This document shows, in pieces, positions 44,992 to 54,282 of a DNA stretch of 64,000 nt. The stretch covers positions 1-64,000 of the forward strand of contig CAWKEY010000044.1 in the NCBI GenBank assembly GCA_963848675.1, written 5' to 3'. This stretch comes from CAWKEY01 sp963848675 (lineage in GTDB: Bacteria > Pseudomonadota > Gammaproteobacteria > Methylococcales > Methylomonadaceae). Each line of letters begins with the position of its first letter. Positions within the stretch are counted from its first letter, which is position 1. Below the pieces are notes generated by a model. That model saw only the letters and a program-made list of their open reading frames with translations. It made no database searches and was not told the DNA's origin. A program made the position numbers and the translations under genes.

Positions 44992-45355
44992 TCAACAACA
45001 ACCCGGTTTGCAGCAACTACTGGCGCTAGGCGCAGATTCGACAGAAACCGGACGGGTATTGCACCAACGCCCCAGTTCATCCCTGGAGGGATAACGGCCG
45101 GCCAGGGCAATTTCGCCATCGACCAGTACCAGCCGGCAGCCCTTTCTCGCCGGAACGCTCCAGGAATGCATGCACGACTTTGTTTTCCGCAAAAGCCATC
45201 GGCTGCTGGGAAAGGTTGTAGCGAGTAATTGCTCCGCCTTGTTGTTTCAGCCAGTCCACATCGGCAGAAAATGTGATCAATGCCTGGTCGACTTCCGTGC
45301 CGCACACACCAGAGCTGCAACACAGGGCCGGATCAAATATTTCGATTTTTTTCAT
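44992..45355 (-). pseudogene. arsD: Arsenite metallochaperone ArsD, frameshifted
   Basis: ArsD hands arsenite to ArsA. The N-terminal part has DPALCCSSGVCG with the three key cysteines and runs to about residue 73. One extra base near 45133-45136 shifts the frame; the correct continuation LVLVDGEIALAGRYPS and the C-terminal vicinal cysteines (SSCCKPGCC) are in another frame ending at 44992. Removing one base restores a ~120-residue ArsD. It lies 9 bases before arsA. Confidence 0.85.
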
Positions 45356-45400
45356 AGGAGATTACCTTTTTAAATAATTTAATGCTTACGATGAGATGCT

Positions 45401-45892
45401 TTATCGGATGGCCGGCACTAGCAACACCGGTAGCAGCGTCACTTTCGAGCAGCCGCTTTCGACCAGTTTCTCGACATAGGTAAAGGCTCTTTCGGCATTA
45501 TCGGAGAAATCGGTCGGATGAACGATGTGTGTCAGAATTTCCTCGCAGACCAGATCGCACTGGCCATTGGAGGTTTTCGCCTTCATGACCAGCACCGGTT
45601 TTTCGGCGTGCTGGATCACTTCATAGGCGACACGGCCGACAAAAGTATCATCGAATAAAGACTCGGTGGTCATATGCACGGCAATCAGCGAGGCATTCTT
45701 TTCACGAGCGAGGCGATTGATTTCATAGTCTGGAAAGCCCAGCAGCACCTCGATCTCTACCGAAAATTCCATCGCTTCAAGGATTTTCTTTTGTTCTTCG
45801 AGCATGGGTTCGGCAAGCTTGCGCAACTGGCTGTACAGGCTGCCCCACGGCGAAACCGTTCTAAACTTCTTGACTTTGGCATCGCAATACAA
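45401..45892 (-). pseudogene. Tandem universal stress protein fragment
   Basis: The 163-residue frame holds the second half of one Usp domain (LLGFPDYEINRLAREKNASL, then GRVAYEVIQHAEKPVLVMK) and the first third of a second Usp domain (ILTHIVHPTDFSDNAERAF). The second domain stops right after KVTLL, and the beginning of the first is missing. The missing 5' part abuts the transposase remnant at about 45895, so an insertion probably cut the gene. Confidence 0.7.
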
Positions 45893-46452
45893 CTTTTCTA
45901 GATTTATCTGTCATACGCAGGTAGTCGAATCCCCGTCTTACATTACGAGCCAGCTTTTCGATAGTGACTGCAACACTGTCTTTACTAATGGATTTAATCA
46001 ACCCAGTAGCAAATCTTCGTCGACAGGTTATGTTTTCAGGTCCATGGCCTTTGCGTATCGTGCAACGATCTTCATTCCAATTCCAATCGAGTAGGTAATG
46101 ATGACTCTCAACACCCCTATGGTTTCGATTGAACTTAAGTACTTGTTCAGCGTTGGCGATCATCGGCGAGTGACTGGTCAGTGTCAATGGCCAACAGAAT
46201 TGAGCCATTTTCGGCCATTAATTTTGAGCCACTTTTTTTGTCGATCGAGTGGCTTTGTATGGCAAATATTTGCCCGACAAAAGGAAAATCAAGGTAGTCG
46301 TTCAGTAGCGTAGACGTCCAAATCGAGCGTGACTCAATGCGGCCATGCGCCAAGGTGTAGGGTTCGCTGAAGTCGGCAGCGTTGTGATTTTCAAAGGCCA
46401 GGCGAATAGCCTGGGCTAGTGAGAGTTGGTTGTCTTTGGCCGTGAATACATG
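45880..46452 (-). pseudogene. ISAs1-like transposase remnant
   Basis: Two overlapping minus-strand frames together read as the C-terminal ~190 residues of an ISAs1-type transposase: VFTAKDNQLSLAQ, then AHGRIESRSIWTSTLL (from ~46452), then after a frameshift near 46200 NRNHRGVESHHYLLDWNW and RKGHGPENITCRRRFATGL. The N-terminal half is missing; the 5' edge abuts the IS1380-like element at 46453. It is dead. Confidence 0.7.
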
Positions 46453-47330
46453 AACCTAAAAACCGCAGTTGAATAAAAATATAAAATCTGAAAGGCTCGT
46501 GCTTTTTGAGCCGAGCCATGATTTTACCTCCCAAAGTTATTCACCCAACGGGTGAACCAGAATTTACGCCTAAAAAGTCAGAAATAAGCGCACTGATTGC
46601 CGACACCTTTAATGGAAAAATACATATTGAATGGGATCCACAGTCCCCAGTGACCACCTTGTGGCAACTTGCGTTTTTCATACACTATTTAAAAACGGGG
46701 CATCGCTTTATGCCTTGGGTTGAAGAATGTCCCTTGCGCTATACTAGTCCTAACGCCCCTAAAAAGATAAATGTCTTGGGTTCTTTTGTGCTGTCCATTT
46801 TGGCTGGATATACCCGTTACGCCCATATTACGCGAATACAAGGGGATTGCGTCAATGCCCCCTTATTGGGCATGACTAAAGTGGTCTGAGAAGACAGTGC
46901 GCGTAATGCGTTGAAAGCCATTCCATAAAATGCAGGCGTTTCCTGGCTGCAAAAGCATTTATATCAATCCTATAATCCATTGCTGGAACTGCCGTGGATA
47001 TTGGATGCGGATGTCACCGTTAAAACGTTATATGGCCACCAAGAAGGGGCCACGGTCGGCTACAACCCACACAAACCCGGCCGACCATTGCACACCTATC
47101 ACACCTACATGTTTTGACGAGTTGAAAGCAACTGCGCCGCAGTTGACCCCTTTGCAATGCTGGTATCGAATTTTAAGTGAAGCAATGAAAAAATATCTGA
47201 AGGGGGCAGTCTTAAAACCGCCAGATTTAATAAATTACATGAGCTAAACGCTCTACATAACTCGATTTTACTTGTCAAGTTTATGCTGATTTTTATTAGC
47301 AGGGATATATTCAATTGCGGTTTTTAGGTT
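46453..47330. mobile_element. Internally deleted IS1380-like element with both ends
   Basis: A 22-base terminal sequence beginning AACCTAAAAACCGCA (46453-46474) is repeated inverted at 47309-47330 with one mismatch. Between them lies the first ~200 codons of an IS1380-type transposase on the plus strand. The element is 878 bases, about half of a normal IS1380 member, so it is a deletion derivative that could still be moved in trans. No target duplication is obvious. Confidence 0.65.
46518..47118 (+). pseudogene. IS1380-type transposase fragment with stop codons
   Basis: The frame has the family stretches HIEWDPQSPVTTLWQL, CPLRYTSPNAPKK and SILAGYTRYAHITRI. It stops at TGA 46887-46889 where the family has Ser-Glu, then continues in the same frame (EDSARNALKAI), meets a TAA near 46926, and goes on with LELPWILDADVTVKTLYG and NPHKPGRPLHTYHTY. 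The C-terminal half is missing. Confidence 0.75.
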
Positions 47331-47389
47331 GAATGATGGTCGCGGCTAAAGCCCCTCCTACACATGAATTAATTTGATAGCAGCTCAAT
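47331..47389. repeat. REP-like sequence before the DUF58 gene
   Basis: GGTCGCGGCTAAAGCCCC and the following TCCTACA (47339-47363), read on the minus strand, give a TGTAGGAGGGGCTTTAGCC-type dispersed repeat. GGCTAAAGCC is a near-palindrome. No promoter for the next gene is clear. Confidence 0.5.
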
Positions 47390-48355
47390 ATGACCAGCAC
47401 TACGCTTACTTTCGAACAACGTTTCAAGCTCAGCCGATTTTTTGAAGCCGAGGCGCCGGTCAGCGGTCCGGTGCAATTAAGCCATCGCCGGGTGTTTATC
47501 GTGCCCACGTATCGCGGCATGGGCATGGTGCTGACGATTCTGCTGTTGCTGTTGATTGCCTTTATCTACAACAACAATCTGGTGTACCTGTTGGCTTTCC
47601 TGCTCAGCAGTATCTTCTTCGTGACGCTGTTGCACACCTTTACCGCGTTGTCTGGTCTTGTTGCGCAGGCTGGCTCTTTGCAGCCGGTGTTTGCCGGTGA
47701 AGCAGCCGGGTTTGTGCTGACGGTAAACAATCCAGGCCCTCAGCCGCGGATGGGATTACGCGCAACCCTGGAGGCCGCCGGGCACGACTTTAGTCTGGAT
47801 GCTCATGCCAGCAAGACGCTAAGGCTGTCTGCAAGCGCGCGCAAAAGGGGCTGGCAGATCATGCCTACCGTAACCTTGGACAGCACTTACCCTCTAGGCT
47901 TTTTTAGTGCCTGGTCGCCGCTCAGGTTTACCAGCAAGGTGCTGGTTTACCCCAAACCCAGCGCTGTGTCATTGCCCTTGCCCTTGCCGGAGGGGCGGGG
48001 GCAGCAACAAACCGGGCAGCGCCGCAGCGACCGGCCGGGCCGCGATGATTTCAACGGCGTTCGTGCCTATCAAGACGGCGATTCCCTACGGCAGATTCAC
48101 TGGAAGGCCTATGCCAAAGGCCAGGGCCTGCTCAGCAAGCAGTACGCCGGCGAAGCGGCTGGCACGGATTTATGGCTGGATTACGATAACAGTCCTGGCA
48201 ATGCTGAAGAACGTATCAGCCAGCTTTGCCGTTGGGTTATTGATGCCGAACAGGCGGGCTTGCGCTATGGCATGCTGTTGCCGGGATGCAAGCTGGGGCC
48301 TGACCGCGGCCGTCAGTATTATTTAACGTGCCTGGAAGCCCTGGCCCTGGTGTAA
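47390..48355 (+). CDS. DUF58 domain protein
   Basis: A 321-residue membrane protein with two hydrophobic segments (about 44-80) and the DUF58 signature RDDFNGVRAYQDGDSLRQ-IHWKAYAKG (about 220-247). DUF58 proteins usually sit between a MoxR ATPase and a TgpA-type transglutaminase. Here the transglutaminase follows after 4 bases, but no MoxR gene precedes it; instead there is IS debris. Function unknown. Confidence 0.88.
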   Translation: MTSTTLTFEQRFKLSRFFEAEAPVSGPVQLSHRRVFIVPTYRGMGMVLTILLLLLIAFIYNNNLVYLLAFLLSSIFFVTLLHTFTALSGLVAQAGSLQPVFAGEAAGFVLTVNNPGPQPRMGLRATLEAAGHDFSLDAHASKTLRLSASARKRGWQIMPTVTLDSTYPLGFFSAWSPLRFTSKVLVYPKPSAVSLPLPLPEGRGQQQTGQRRSDRPGRDDFNGVRAYQDGDSLRQIHWKAYAKGQGLLSKQYAGEAAGTDLWLDYDNSPGNAEERISQLCRWVIDAEQAGLRYGMLLPGCKLGPDRGRQYYLTCLEALALV

Positions 48356-48359
48356 ACGT

Positions 48360-50312
48360 ATGCAAACTGTTCTGGATCCACGCGCTGTGTTGTGGCTGCT
48401 GGCCGCCATGGGCTTGATTACTCTGCCGCATGTCGGGCATCTGCCTGTGCCGCTATCGGCATTTTTTTACGCTTTGCTGTGCTGGCGATGGCTTGCCATT
48501 TGGCGGCCACGTTTCCAGCCGAATGGCATGGTCATCTCCTTGCTCACGCTGTTTGCCATCGCTCTGCTCTATGCCCAGCATCAGGGCATTTGGGGCAGAG
48601 ATGCCGGAACCTCGGTGTTTGTTGTCGCCTCTGGCCTTAAATTGATGGAGCTGCACAGGCAGCGCGATGTGTATCTGGTTTGTTATCTGGCATTTATTTT
48701 GGCTGCGTCGCAGTTTCTGTATCAGCAGAGCATTGTCATAGCCGCTTACAGTTTGCTGGTTTGCTGTATTTTATTGGCGGCATTGGTGACGGTCAGCAAC
48801 GCACAGGTGAAAAACACAACAGCCTTGCGCACCGCCGCGGCGATTATCATGCAGGCGCTGCCCCTGGCTGCCATTCTCTTTGTCCTGTTTCCAAGAGTGC
48901 AGGCGCCGGTATGGATGGTAATGACTAACAAGAACCAGGCACAGTCCGGATTAGGCGATACGCTGCAGCCGGGCTCGATTAATGAGCTGGCCCTGTCTCC
49001 GCAATTGGCGTTCCGGGTTAAATTTAACGGCCAGCTGCCGCCCAGGAATCAGCGTTACTGGCGCGGCCCGGTTTTTTCGTATACCGATGGCAAGGTCTGG
49101 AGGCTGTCGCGCAATGATTATGTGGTGGATTATCAAGACACAGTAAAGTTTTCAGGCAAAGCCTATCACTACACGCTGTTGCAGGAGCCGCAGAGCCGTA
49201 ACTGGGTTTATGCCCTCGATATGCCCGCTCGCTTCGATGCCTCGCTGCAACGCAATGGCAACTATCAGCTCATTAGTCAAACCAAGCCGGGCGAGGCGGC
49301 GGAATATGCGTTGACCTCCTACCTGCAATACAACACCGGCTACCTTACCAAAACCGAATACCGCGACAACCGGCAGCTGCCTGGGCAGCCCTCCGCGCGA
49401 ATTGTCGATCTGGTTAAACAGTTGCAGGGCTTTGAGGCTAAGCCCGAGCGGTTTATTGAGCAGCTGCTGGCTTATTTCCGCCAGCAACAGTTTATCTACA
49501 CTTTGCAGCCGCCTTTGATGCAGCAAAATCCCATTGAAACCTTCTTGTTTGAAGCCCGCAGCGGATTTTGCAATCATTATGCGACGGCCTTTGTTTATCT
49601 GATGCGGGTTGCCGATATTCCGGCGCGCGTGGTCACTGGCTATCAGGGCGGGGAGTTGAATACGGTGGGCCGGTTTCTGGAAATCAGGCAGGCCAACGCC
49701 CATGCCTGGGCTGAAGTCTGGCTGGAGGGCAGGGGCTGGGTCAGGGTGGACCCAACTACGGCCATTATGCCTGAGCGGATTGAGCTTGATATTAATGTTC
49801 AACGACAGATCGAGACCGGCGCCCTCAGTTTGACGCCAGGCGAGGTGGATCAACAGGACAATTCATTCGGATTTAAACAGTCTATCCAACTGTGGAACAG
49901 TCTGGATTATCACTGGCAACGCTGGATTGTCAGTTATGGCGGTGAAAATCAACTATCGCTGCTATCGGCCTTGGGTATTGACAGCCTGATTGAGAGTATA
50001 TTTTGGCTGCCCGCATCAATCGGGCTGGCGCTAATGTTATTGGCCGTTTATTTATTTAGATACCGGCAACAGCCTGAAGACCCTGCTGTTCTATTGTACC
50101 GGCAGTTTTGCAAAAAAATGGCCAAAGCCGGTGTGGCTATCCGCTTGGGAGAGGGGGCCAATGATTTTGCAATCCGGGCCAAAGCGCAAAAGCCTGAGAT
50201 TGCCGGTGCTATTGACGAGATTACCCGGATTTTCGTGCAGCTGCGCTATCAGCGGTCCAATTCCAGGGACGATTTGATGCGCCTAAAAAAGCACATTAAG
50301 GGCTTGGATTAG
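48360..50312 (+). CDS. TgpA-type transglutaminase membrane protein (DUF3488)
   Basis: A 650-residue inner-membrane protein. Five or six N-terminal membrane segments (DUF3488, about 5-185) are followed by a periplasmic transglutaminase-like domain with the triad Cys in RSGFCNHYA, His in NAHAWAEVW and Asp in VRVDPT (about 400-465), then a last membrane helix (about 545-565) and a cytosolic tail (DUF4129-like). It is the usual partner of DUF58 proteins. Related TgpA is essential in Pseudomonas; the substrate is unknown. Confidence 0.9.
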   Translation: MQTVLDPRAVLWLLAAMGLITLPHVGHLPVPLSAFFYALLCWRWLAIWRPRFQPNGMVISLLTLFAIALLYAQHQGIWGRDAGTSVFVVASGLKLMELHRQRDVYLVCYLAFILAASQFLYQQSIVIAAYSLLVCCILLAALVTVSNAQVKNTTALRTAAAIIMQALPLAAILFVLFPRVQAPVWMVMTNKNQAQSGLGDTLQPGSINELALSPQLAFRVKFNGQLPPRNQRYWRGPVFSYTDGKVWRLSRNDYVVDYQDTVKFSGKAYHYTLLQEPQSRNWVYALDMPARFDASLQRNGNYQLISQTKPGEAAEYALTSYLQYNTGYLTKTEYRDNRQLPGQPSARIVDLVKQLQGFEAKPERFIEQLLAYFRQQQFIYTLQPPLMQQNPIETFLFEARSGFCNHYATAFVYLMRVADIPARVVTGYQGGELNTVGRFLEIRQANAHAWAEVWLEGRGWVRVDPTTAIMPERIELDINVQRQIETGALSLTPGEVDQQDNSFGFKQSIQLWNSLDYHWQRWIVSYGGENQLSLLSALGIDSLIESIFWLPASIGLALMLLAVYLFRYRQQPEDPAVLLYRQFCKKMAKAGVAIRLGEGANDFAIRAKAQKPEIAGAIDEITRIFVQLRYQRSNSRDDLMRLKKHIKGLD

Positions 50313-50367
50313 AAAAATCAGCCGCGCACCTTGCTGGACCGGGTGGCAGCGGGGCTGAAGTCCCATG

Positions 50368-52233
50368 CTACATGGCGCAAAAGCCCTCGATGCTCGTGAC
50401 AATGCCTTGTGTATCCAGTCCGCACAGGGCCAGCAGTTCTTCGCGCGTGCCTTGTTCGACAAAGCGGTCAGGGAGGCCCAGGCTGAGCACCGGCATGAGG
50501 ATTTTTTGCGCCTGCAGGAAACCCGTGACGGCACTGCCGGCGCCGCCGGCGAGCACGTTTTCTTCCACGGTCACGAAGATGTCATGGGTTTTCGCCAGTT
50601 CCAGCACCAGGCTTTCGTCAATCGGTTTGACAAAACGCATGTTGACGACGGTCGCGCCCAGTTGTTTGCCGGCTGCCAGAGACGGCGTCACCATGCTGCC
50701 GAAGGCGAGAATGGCGATGCGGCTGCCGTGATGACGCACTTCGGCTTTGCCCAGCGGCAGGGCAGTCATGGCTTGCTCGACCGCGACGCCGGGGCCTTTG
50801 CCGCGCGGATAGCGCACCGAGGCCGGGCCCTCATGAAGATAACCGGTGGTCAGCATCTGCCGGCATTCATTCTCGTCGGCGGGCGCCATGATCAGCATGT
50901 TCGGGATGCAGCGCAGGTAACTGTAATCAAAACTGCCGGCATGAGTCGGCCCATCCGGGCCCACCAGACCGGCCCGGTCGAGGGCAAACAGCACATCCAG
51001 ATTCTGCAGGGCGACATCATGAATCAGCTGATCATAGGCGCGCTGCAGGAAGGTCGAATAAATCGCCACCACCGGTTTGGCGCCCTGACAGGCTTGCCCT
51101 GCGGCCAGGGTTACGGCATGCTGTTCGGCAATGGCGACATCAAAATAACGCTGCGGATAACACTCGGAAAACCGCACCAGCCCGGAACCTTCACGCATGG
51201 CCGGGGTAATGCCGAGCAGGCGCTCGTCCTGCGCGGCCATATCGCACAACCAGTTGCCGAATACCTCGGTATAAGTCGGATGCGGTGAGGGCGCCGATTT
51301 GGGTAAACACTCCTGGCTCGGATCAAACGCAGGCACGCCGTGATAGGCGAGCGGGTCTTTTTCGGCCGGGGGATAGCCCTTGCCTTTCTTGGTGACAATA
51401 TGCAAAAAGCGCGGGCCGCTGATGTGCTTTAAATTCTCCAGCGTCGGCACCAGCATATCCAGATCATGACCGTCGATCGGGCCGATATAATTGAAGCCCA
51501 GCTCCTCAAACAAGGTGCCCGGCACAATCATGCCCTTCATGTGCTCTTCGGTCTTGCGCGCCAGTTCCCAGACGCTGGGCATGTTGCTCAGCACCTTGCG
51601 GCTTTCTTCGCGCATCGACGCATACAGCTTGCTAGACAAAATCTTGGTCAGATAATTATTCAAGGCGCCGACCGGTGGCGAAATCGACATGTCATTATCA
51701 TTCAGAATTACCAGCAGATTGGCATCAATGGCACCGGCATGATTCATCGCCTCGAAGGCCATGCCGCCGGTAATGCTGCCGTCGCCGATAATCGCCACCA
51801 TCTGCTTGTGTTCGCCCTTTAGCTCCGAGGCAATCGCCATGCCCAGGGCGGCGCTGATCGAGGTGCTGGAATGACCGACGCCAAAGGCATCATACTCGCT
51901 CTCGGCGCGGCACGGAAAAGCCGACACCCCGCCCCGGGAACGAATGCTGGTCATGCGCTCCTTGCGACCGGTCAGAATCTTGTGCGGGTAAGCCTGATGA
52001 CCGACATCCCAGACCAGCTGATCGGAGGGCGTGTCAAACACATAATGCAGCGCCACGGTCAGCTCCACCGTGCCCAGGCCGGCGGCAAAGTGGCCGCCGG
52101 ACAGGCTCACCGTGTGCGTTAAATACTCACGCAGTTCTTTCGCCAGGGGCTTTAACTGATCCCTGGAGAGTTTGCGCACATCGGCAGGCGTGTGGATGTC
52201 TTTAAGCAGGGGATAGTTGGGTAATGTATGCAT
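50368..52233 (-). CDS. dxs: 1-deoxy-D-xylulose-5-phosphate synthase
   Basis: Dxs makes DXP from pyruvate and glyceraldehyde-3-phosphate, the first step of the MEP route to isoprenoids, using thiamine diphosphate. The 621-residue product has GHFAAGLGTVELTVALH, the ThDP motif IGDGSITGGMAFEAMNHAG ending in NDN, and the transketolase domain with DRAGLVGPDGPTHAG. It follows copD by one base at the end of the hopanoid run and so may be co-expressed with squalene and hopanoid synthesis. Confidence 0.96.
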   Translation of the reverse strand: MHTLPNYPLLKDIHTPADVRKLSRDQLKPLAKELREYLTHTVSLSGGHFAAGLGTVELTVALHYVFDTPSDQLVWDVGHQAYPHKILTGRKERMTSIRSRGGVSAFPCRAESEYDAFGVGHSSTSISAALGMAIASELKGEHKQMVAIIGDGSITGGMAFEAMNHAGAIDANLLVILNDNDMSISPPVGALNNYLTKILSSKLYASMREESRKVLSNMPSVWELARKTEEHMKGMIVPGTLFEELGFNYIGPIDGHDLDMLVPTLENLKHISGPRFLHIVTKKGKGYPPAEKDPLAYHGVPAFDPSQECLPKSAPSPHPTYTEVFGNWLCDMAAQDERLLGITPAMREGSGLVRFSECYPQRYFDVAIAEQHAVTLAAGQACQGAKPVVAIYSTFLQRAYDQLIHDVALQNLDVLFALDRAGLVGPDGPTHAGSFDYSYLRCIPNMLIMAPADENECRQMLTTGYLHEGPASVRYPRGKGPGVAVEQAMTALPLGKAEVRHHGSRIAILAFGSMVTPSLAAGKQLGATVVNMRFVKPIDESLVLELAKTHDIFVTVEENVLAGGAGSAVTGFLQAQKILMPVLSLGLPDRFVEQGTREELLALCGLDTQGIVTSIEGFCAM

Positions 52234-52234
52234 A

Positions 52235-53899
52235 TTAATAAAGGGGTTCGCGATAGAACATCAGGATGAGTCCTATCTGAAACAGGGCAGCCACCGAAAT
52301 AAAGCCGGCAATGTCCTTGCCGGGTCTGTCCAGTTTTAGTTCCAGCCAGCGGCCACAGGCCAGAATCAGCGCAAAGACACCCATCAAGGTGTGGCCAACC
52401 TGGATGAGAAAAGCGCTTTTTGCCTGAAAACCGACGTGCGAATGGGTCAGCAGCATAAGCCCGCCAAAAGCCGCCAGTATGGGAAACATCAAGGGCAGCT
52501 TGCTGTTGCGGTCGAGGGTCATGCGCGCGCGCAATTCCATAACGCCGAGCACAAAGACCAATAAGGTGGCAATTCGATGCTGCAGTATTTCACCGTTATT
52601 AAAGGTGCTTTCCCAGAAGCCTAGCGGGCCCAAAGGCCAGCTTTCGGCATCGCTGCGGAAAAACAGGAAAATACCCAGGCCGACAAACCCCAAAGGCCAA
52701 TATTTGGTTAAATATAAGAATCGATCAAGCACAGCGAATGCGGAGGGTAACTGCTTGACATAGGAAAGCATGGCCAGAAAACTCATTACCGTCAGGAAGA
52801 TGCCGGCGATATTGTGGTTGTAATCTGACCAGGCGGTTGCCGCTTCGGAGGGCGTCTGGCCAATAATGGCAACACGGCCGGCTTCGCCCGCCAGCAGGGC
52901 ATCATGCGTTGGCGACTGTGTTCTGGGAATGCGCGGAGTAAAGGCGTTGACCACTTCCTGCCAGCTTGCAGTCAGGTCGGGAATATCGATGGCCGGCGGC
53001 TGCGATGCCAGGCTGGCGGCGGTAAAAAGCAAGGCGATCAGGATAAAGGTTTCGGCTTCAATAAAGTAGGGTACACGGTTGTGCAGGGGATAGCCGTTGC
53101 CGGTTAGGCCGTATTGCATGACCGCGCCGCGATTGATCCAGGCAAAACCCAGGGCCAGTGCCAGCAGAATGATTTTGACCATTAATAAATTGCCGTAGCC
53201 GGTACCCAGGAATCCGTTCAGGCTGTCGATATATTGCAAAGCCATGGGCAGACCCGATACCAGGATCACGGCGACGGAGGCGATGCCAAAAACAGAGAAG
53301 CGCTTAAGCAGTTGCGGCCATAATTCACTTGGAATTTGTTTGGATTCGCGTAACAGCCAGACATTAACCAGCTGAAAAACGCCACCAACCCAAGCCGCCG
53401 CAGCCAGTTGATGGATGACCGTCAATGACATTAACACCTCCGGGTTTTCAAAGCGCCCTGCGGCATGTACCAGCCAGGCGCCGGAGATAATCATCGGCAA
53501 GGCGACGATGCCAGCGCTGAGCCAGTGGCGCCTGGAAAACGGATGGGTACGCAGAAATTGGTAGCAATAACCGGCCAGAACCAGTGTCAACAGCATGCGC
53601 ACGATGCCGCCAGTGAATTGCACGGTATCGGCAAATTCTGGAAATGGCCATCTGTTTAAAATCGCAGTCATCAACCAGATTTTAATGATGATTTTAAATA
53701 GCTGGATGAATGCGAGTATGAATGCGCCTTTATAAAGAAGGCGGATGGTTCTTCCCAGCAGCACGGCGTTGTAGTTGTCCGGGTTGCGCCAGGGACGAAG
53801 CACAAAAATACCCCAGAACAGACTGCCGATGGCCATTGAGTAGCAAATCAGGTCTGCCCCGCCTATCAGTGAATCGAGAAAATCAGCTATGCCTTCCAT
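52235..53899 (-). CDS. copD: CopD family copper-related membrane protein
   Basis: A 554-residue inner-membrane protein with about a dozen hydrophobic segments and the CopD domain in the first ~300 residues (ending with WINRGAVMQYGL). The C-terminal part holds further membrane segments that are not typical of the shorter CopD proteins. ATG 53899 is chosen, 6 bases after AGGAT; a TTG at 53905 is the alternative. It follows copC, so both likely act in copper uptake or handling. Confidence 0.8.
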   Translation of the reverse strand: MEGIADFLDSLIGGADLICYSMAIGSLFWGIFVLRPWRNPDNYNAVLLGRTIRLLYKGAFILAFIQLFKIIIKIWLMTAILNRWPFPEFADTVQFTGGIVRMLLTLVLAGYCYQFLRTHPFSRRHWLSAGIVALPMIISGAWLVHAAGRFENPEVLMSLTVIHQLAAAAWVGGVFQLVNVWLLRESKQIPSELWPQLLKRFSVFGIASVAVILVSGLPMALQYIDSLNGFLGTGYGNLLMVKIILLALALGFAWINRGAVMQYGLTGNGYPLHNRVPYFIEAETFILIALLFTAASLASQPPAIDIPDLTASWQEVVNAFTPRIPRTQSPTHDALLAGEAGRVAIIGQTPSEAATAWSDYNHNIAGIFLTVMSFLAMLSYVKQLPSAFAVLDRFLYLTKYWPLGFVGLGIFLFFRSDAESWPLGPLGFWESTFNNGEILQHRIATLLVFVLGVMELRARMTLDRNSKLPLMFPILAAFGGLMLLTHSHVGFQAKSAFLIQVGHTLMGVFALILACGRWLELKLDRPGKDIAGFISVAALFQIGLILMFYREPLY

Positions 53900-53908
53900 T
53901 GTCAAATC

Positions 53909-54265
53909 CTACGGGGCAACGACAAAATAAATAACGTCTTCTGTTAAATGGCCGTCAGCGGCGAAGACTTTGAATTTCAGGGCATAATCACCGGGCGTCA
54001 GCGCCGGGATGTCCACGATCATTTGGCCCTGCTTGCTGCCTTTGCGGATGGTTAATAATTCGTGGATGTCGCCCTTGCGCACCAGGAAAACTTGTGACAA
54101 GCCCAGTTCAATTTTGGAATTAAAGGTCAGTTCTACCTTGTCGGCACGATTCGCCTGAATGGGGACGTTTTTCAGGGAATAGTCAGTGGCCACCGCATGG
54201 GCCGGGGCCAGCGGTGTTTGCAATAAGGCCAGTAGAGACACACTTAGAAGTAATAAACTTTTCAT
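53909..54265 (-). CDS. copC: Periplasmic copper-binding protein CopC
   Basis: A 118-residue exported protein. Cleavage after LAPA would leave a mature protein starting His-Ala, and the conserved AADGHLTED lies near the C-terminus. N-terminal His plus the DGH motif form the Cu(II) site in CopC. No methionine-rich Cu(I) segment is seen. It lies between hpnO and copD on the same strand and is likely the periplasmic partner of CopD. Confidence 0.82.
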   Translation of the reverse strand: MKSLLLLSVSLLALLQTPLAPAHAVATDYSLKNVPIQANRADKVELTFNSKIELGLSQVFLVRKGDIHELLTIRKGSKQGQMIVDIPALTPGDYALKFKVFAADGHLTEDVIYFVVAP

Positions 54266-54282
54266 GACAATATGTTTTCAGA

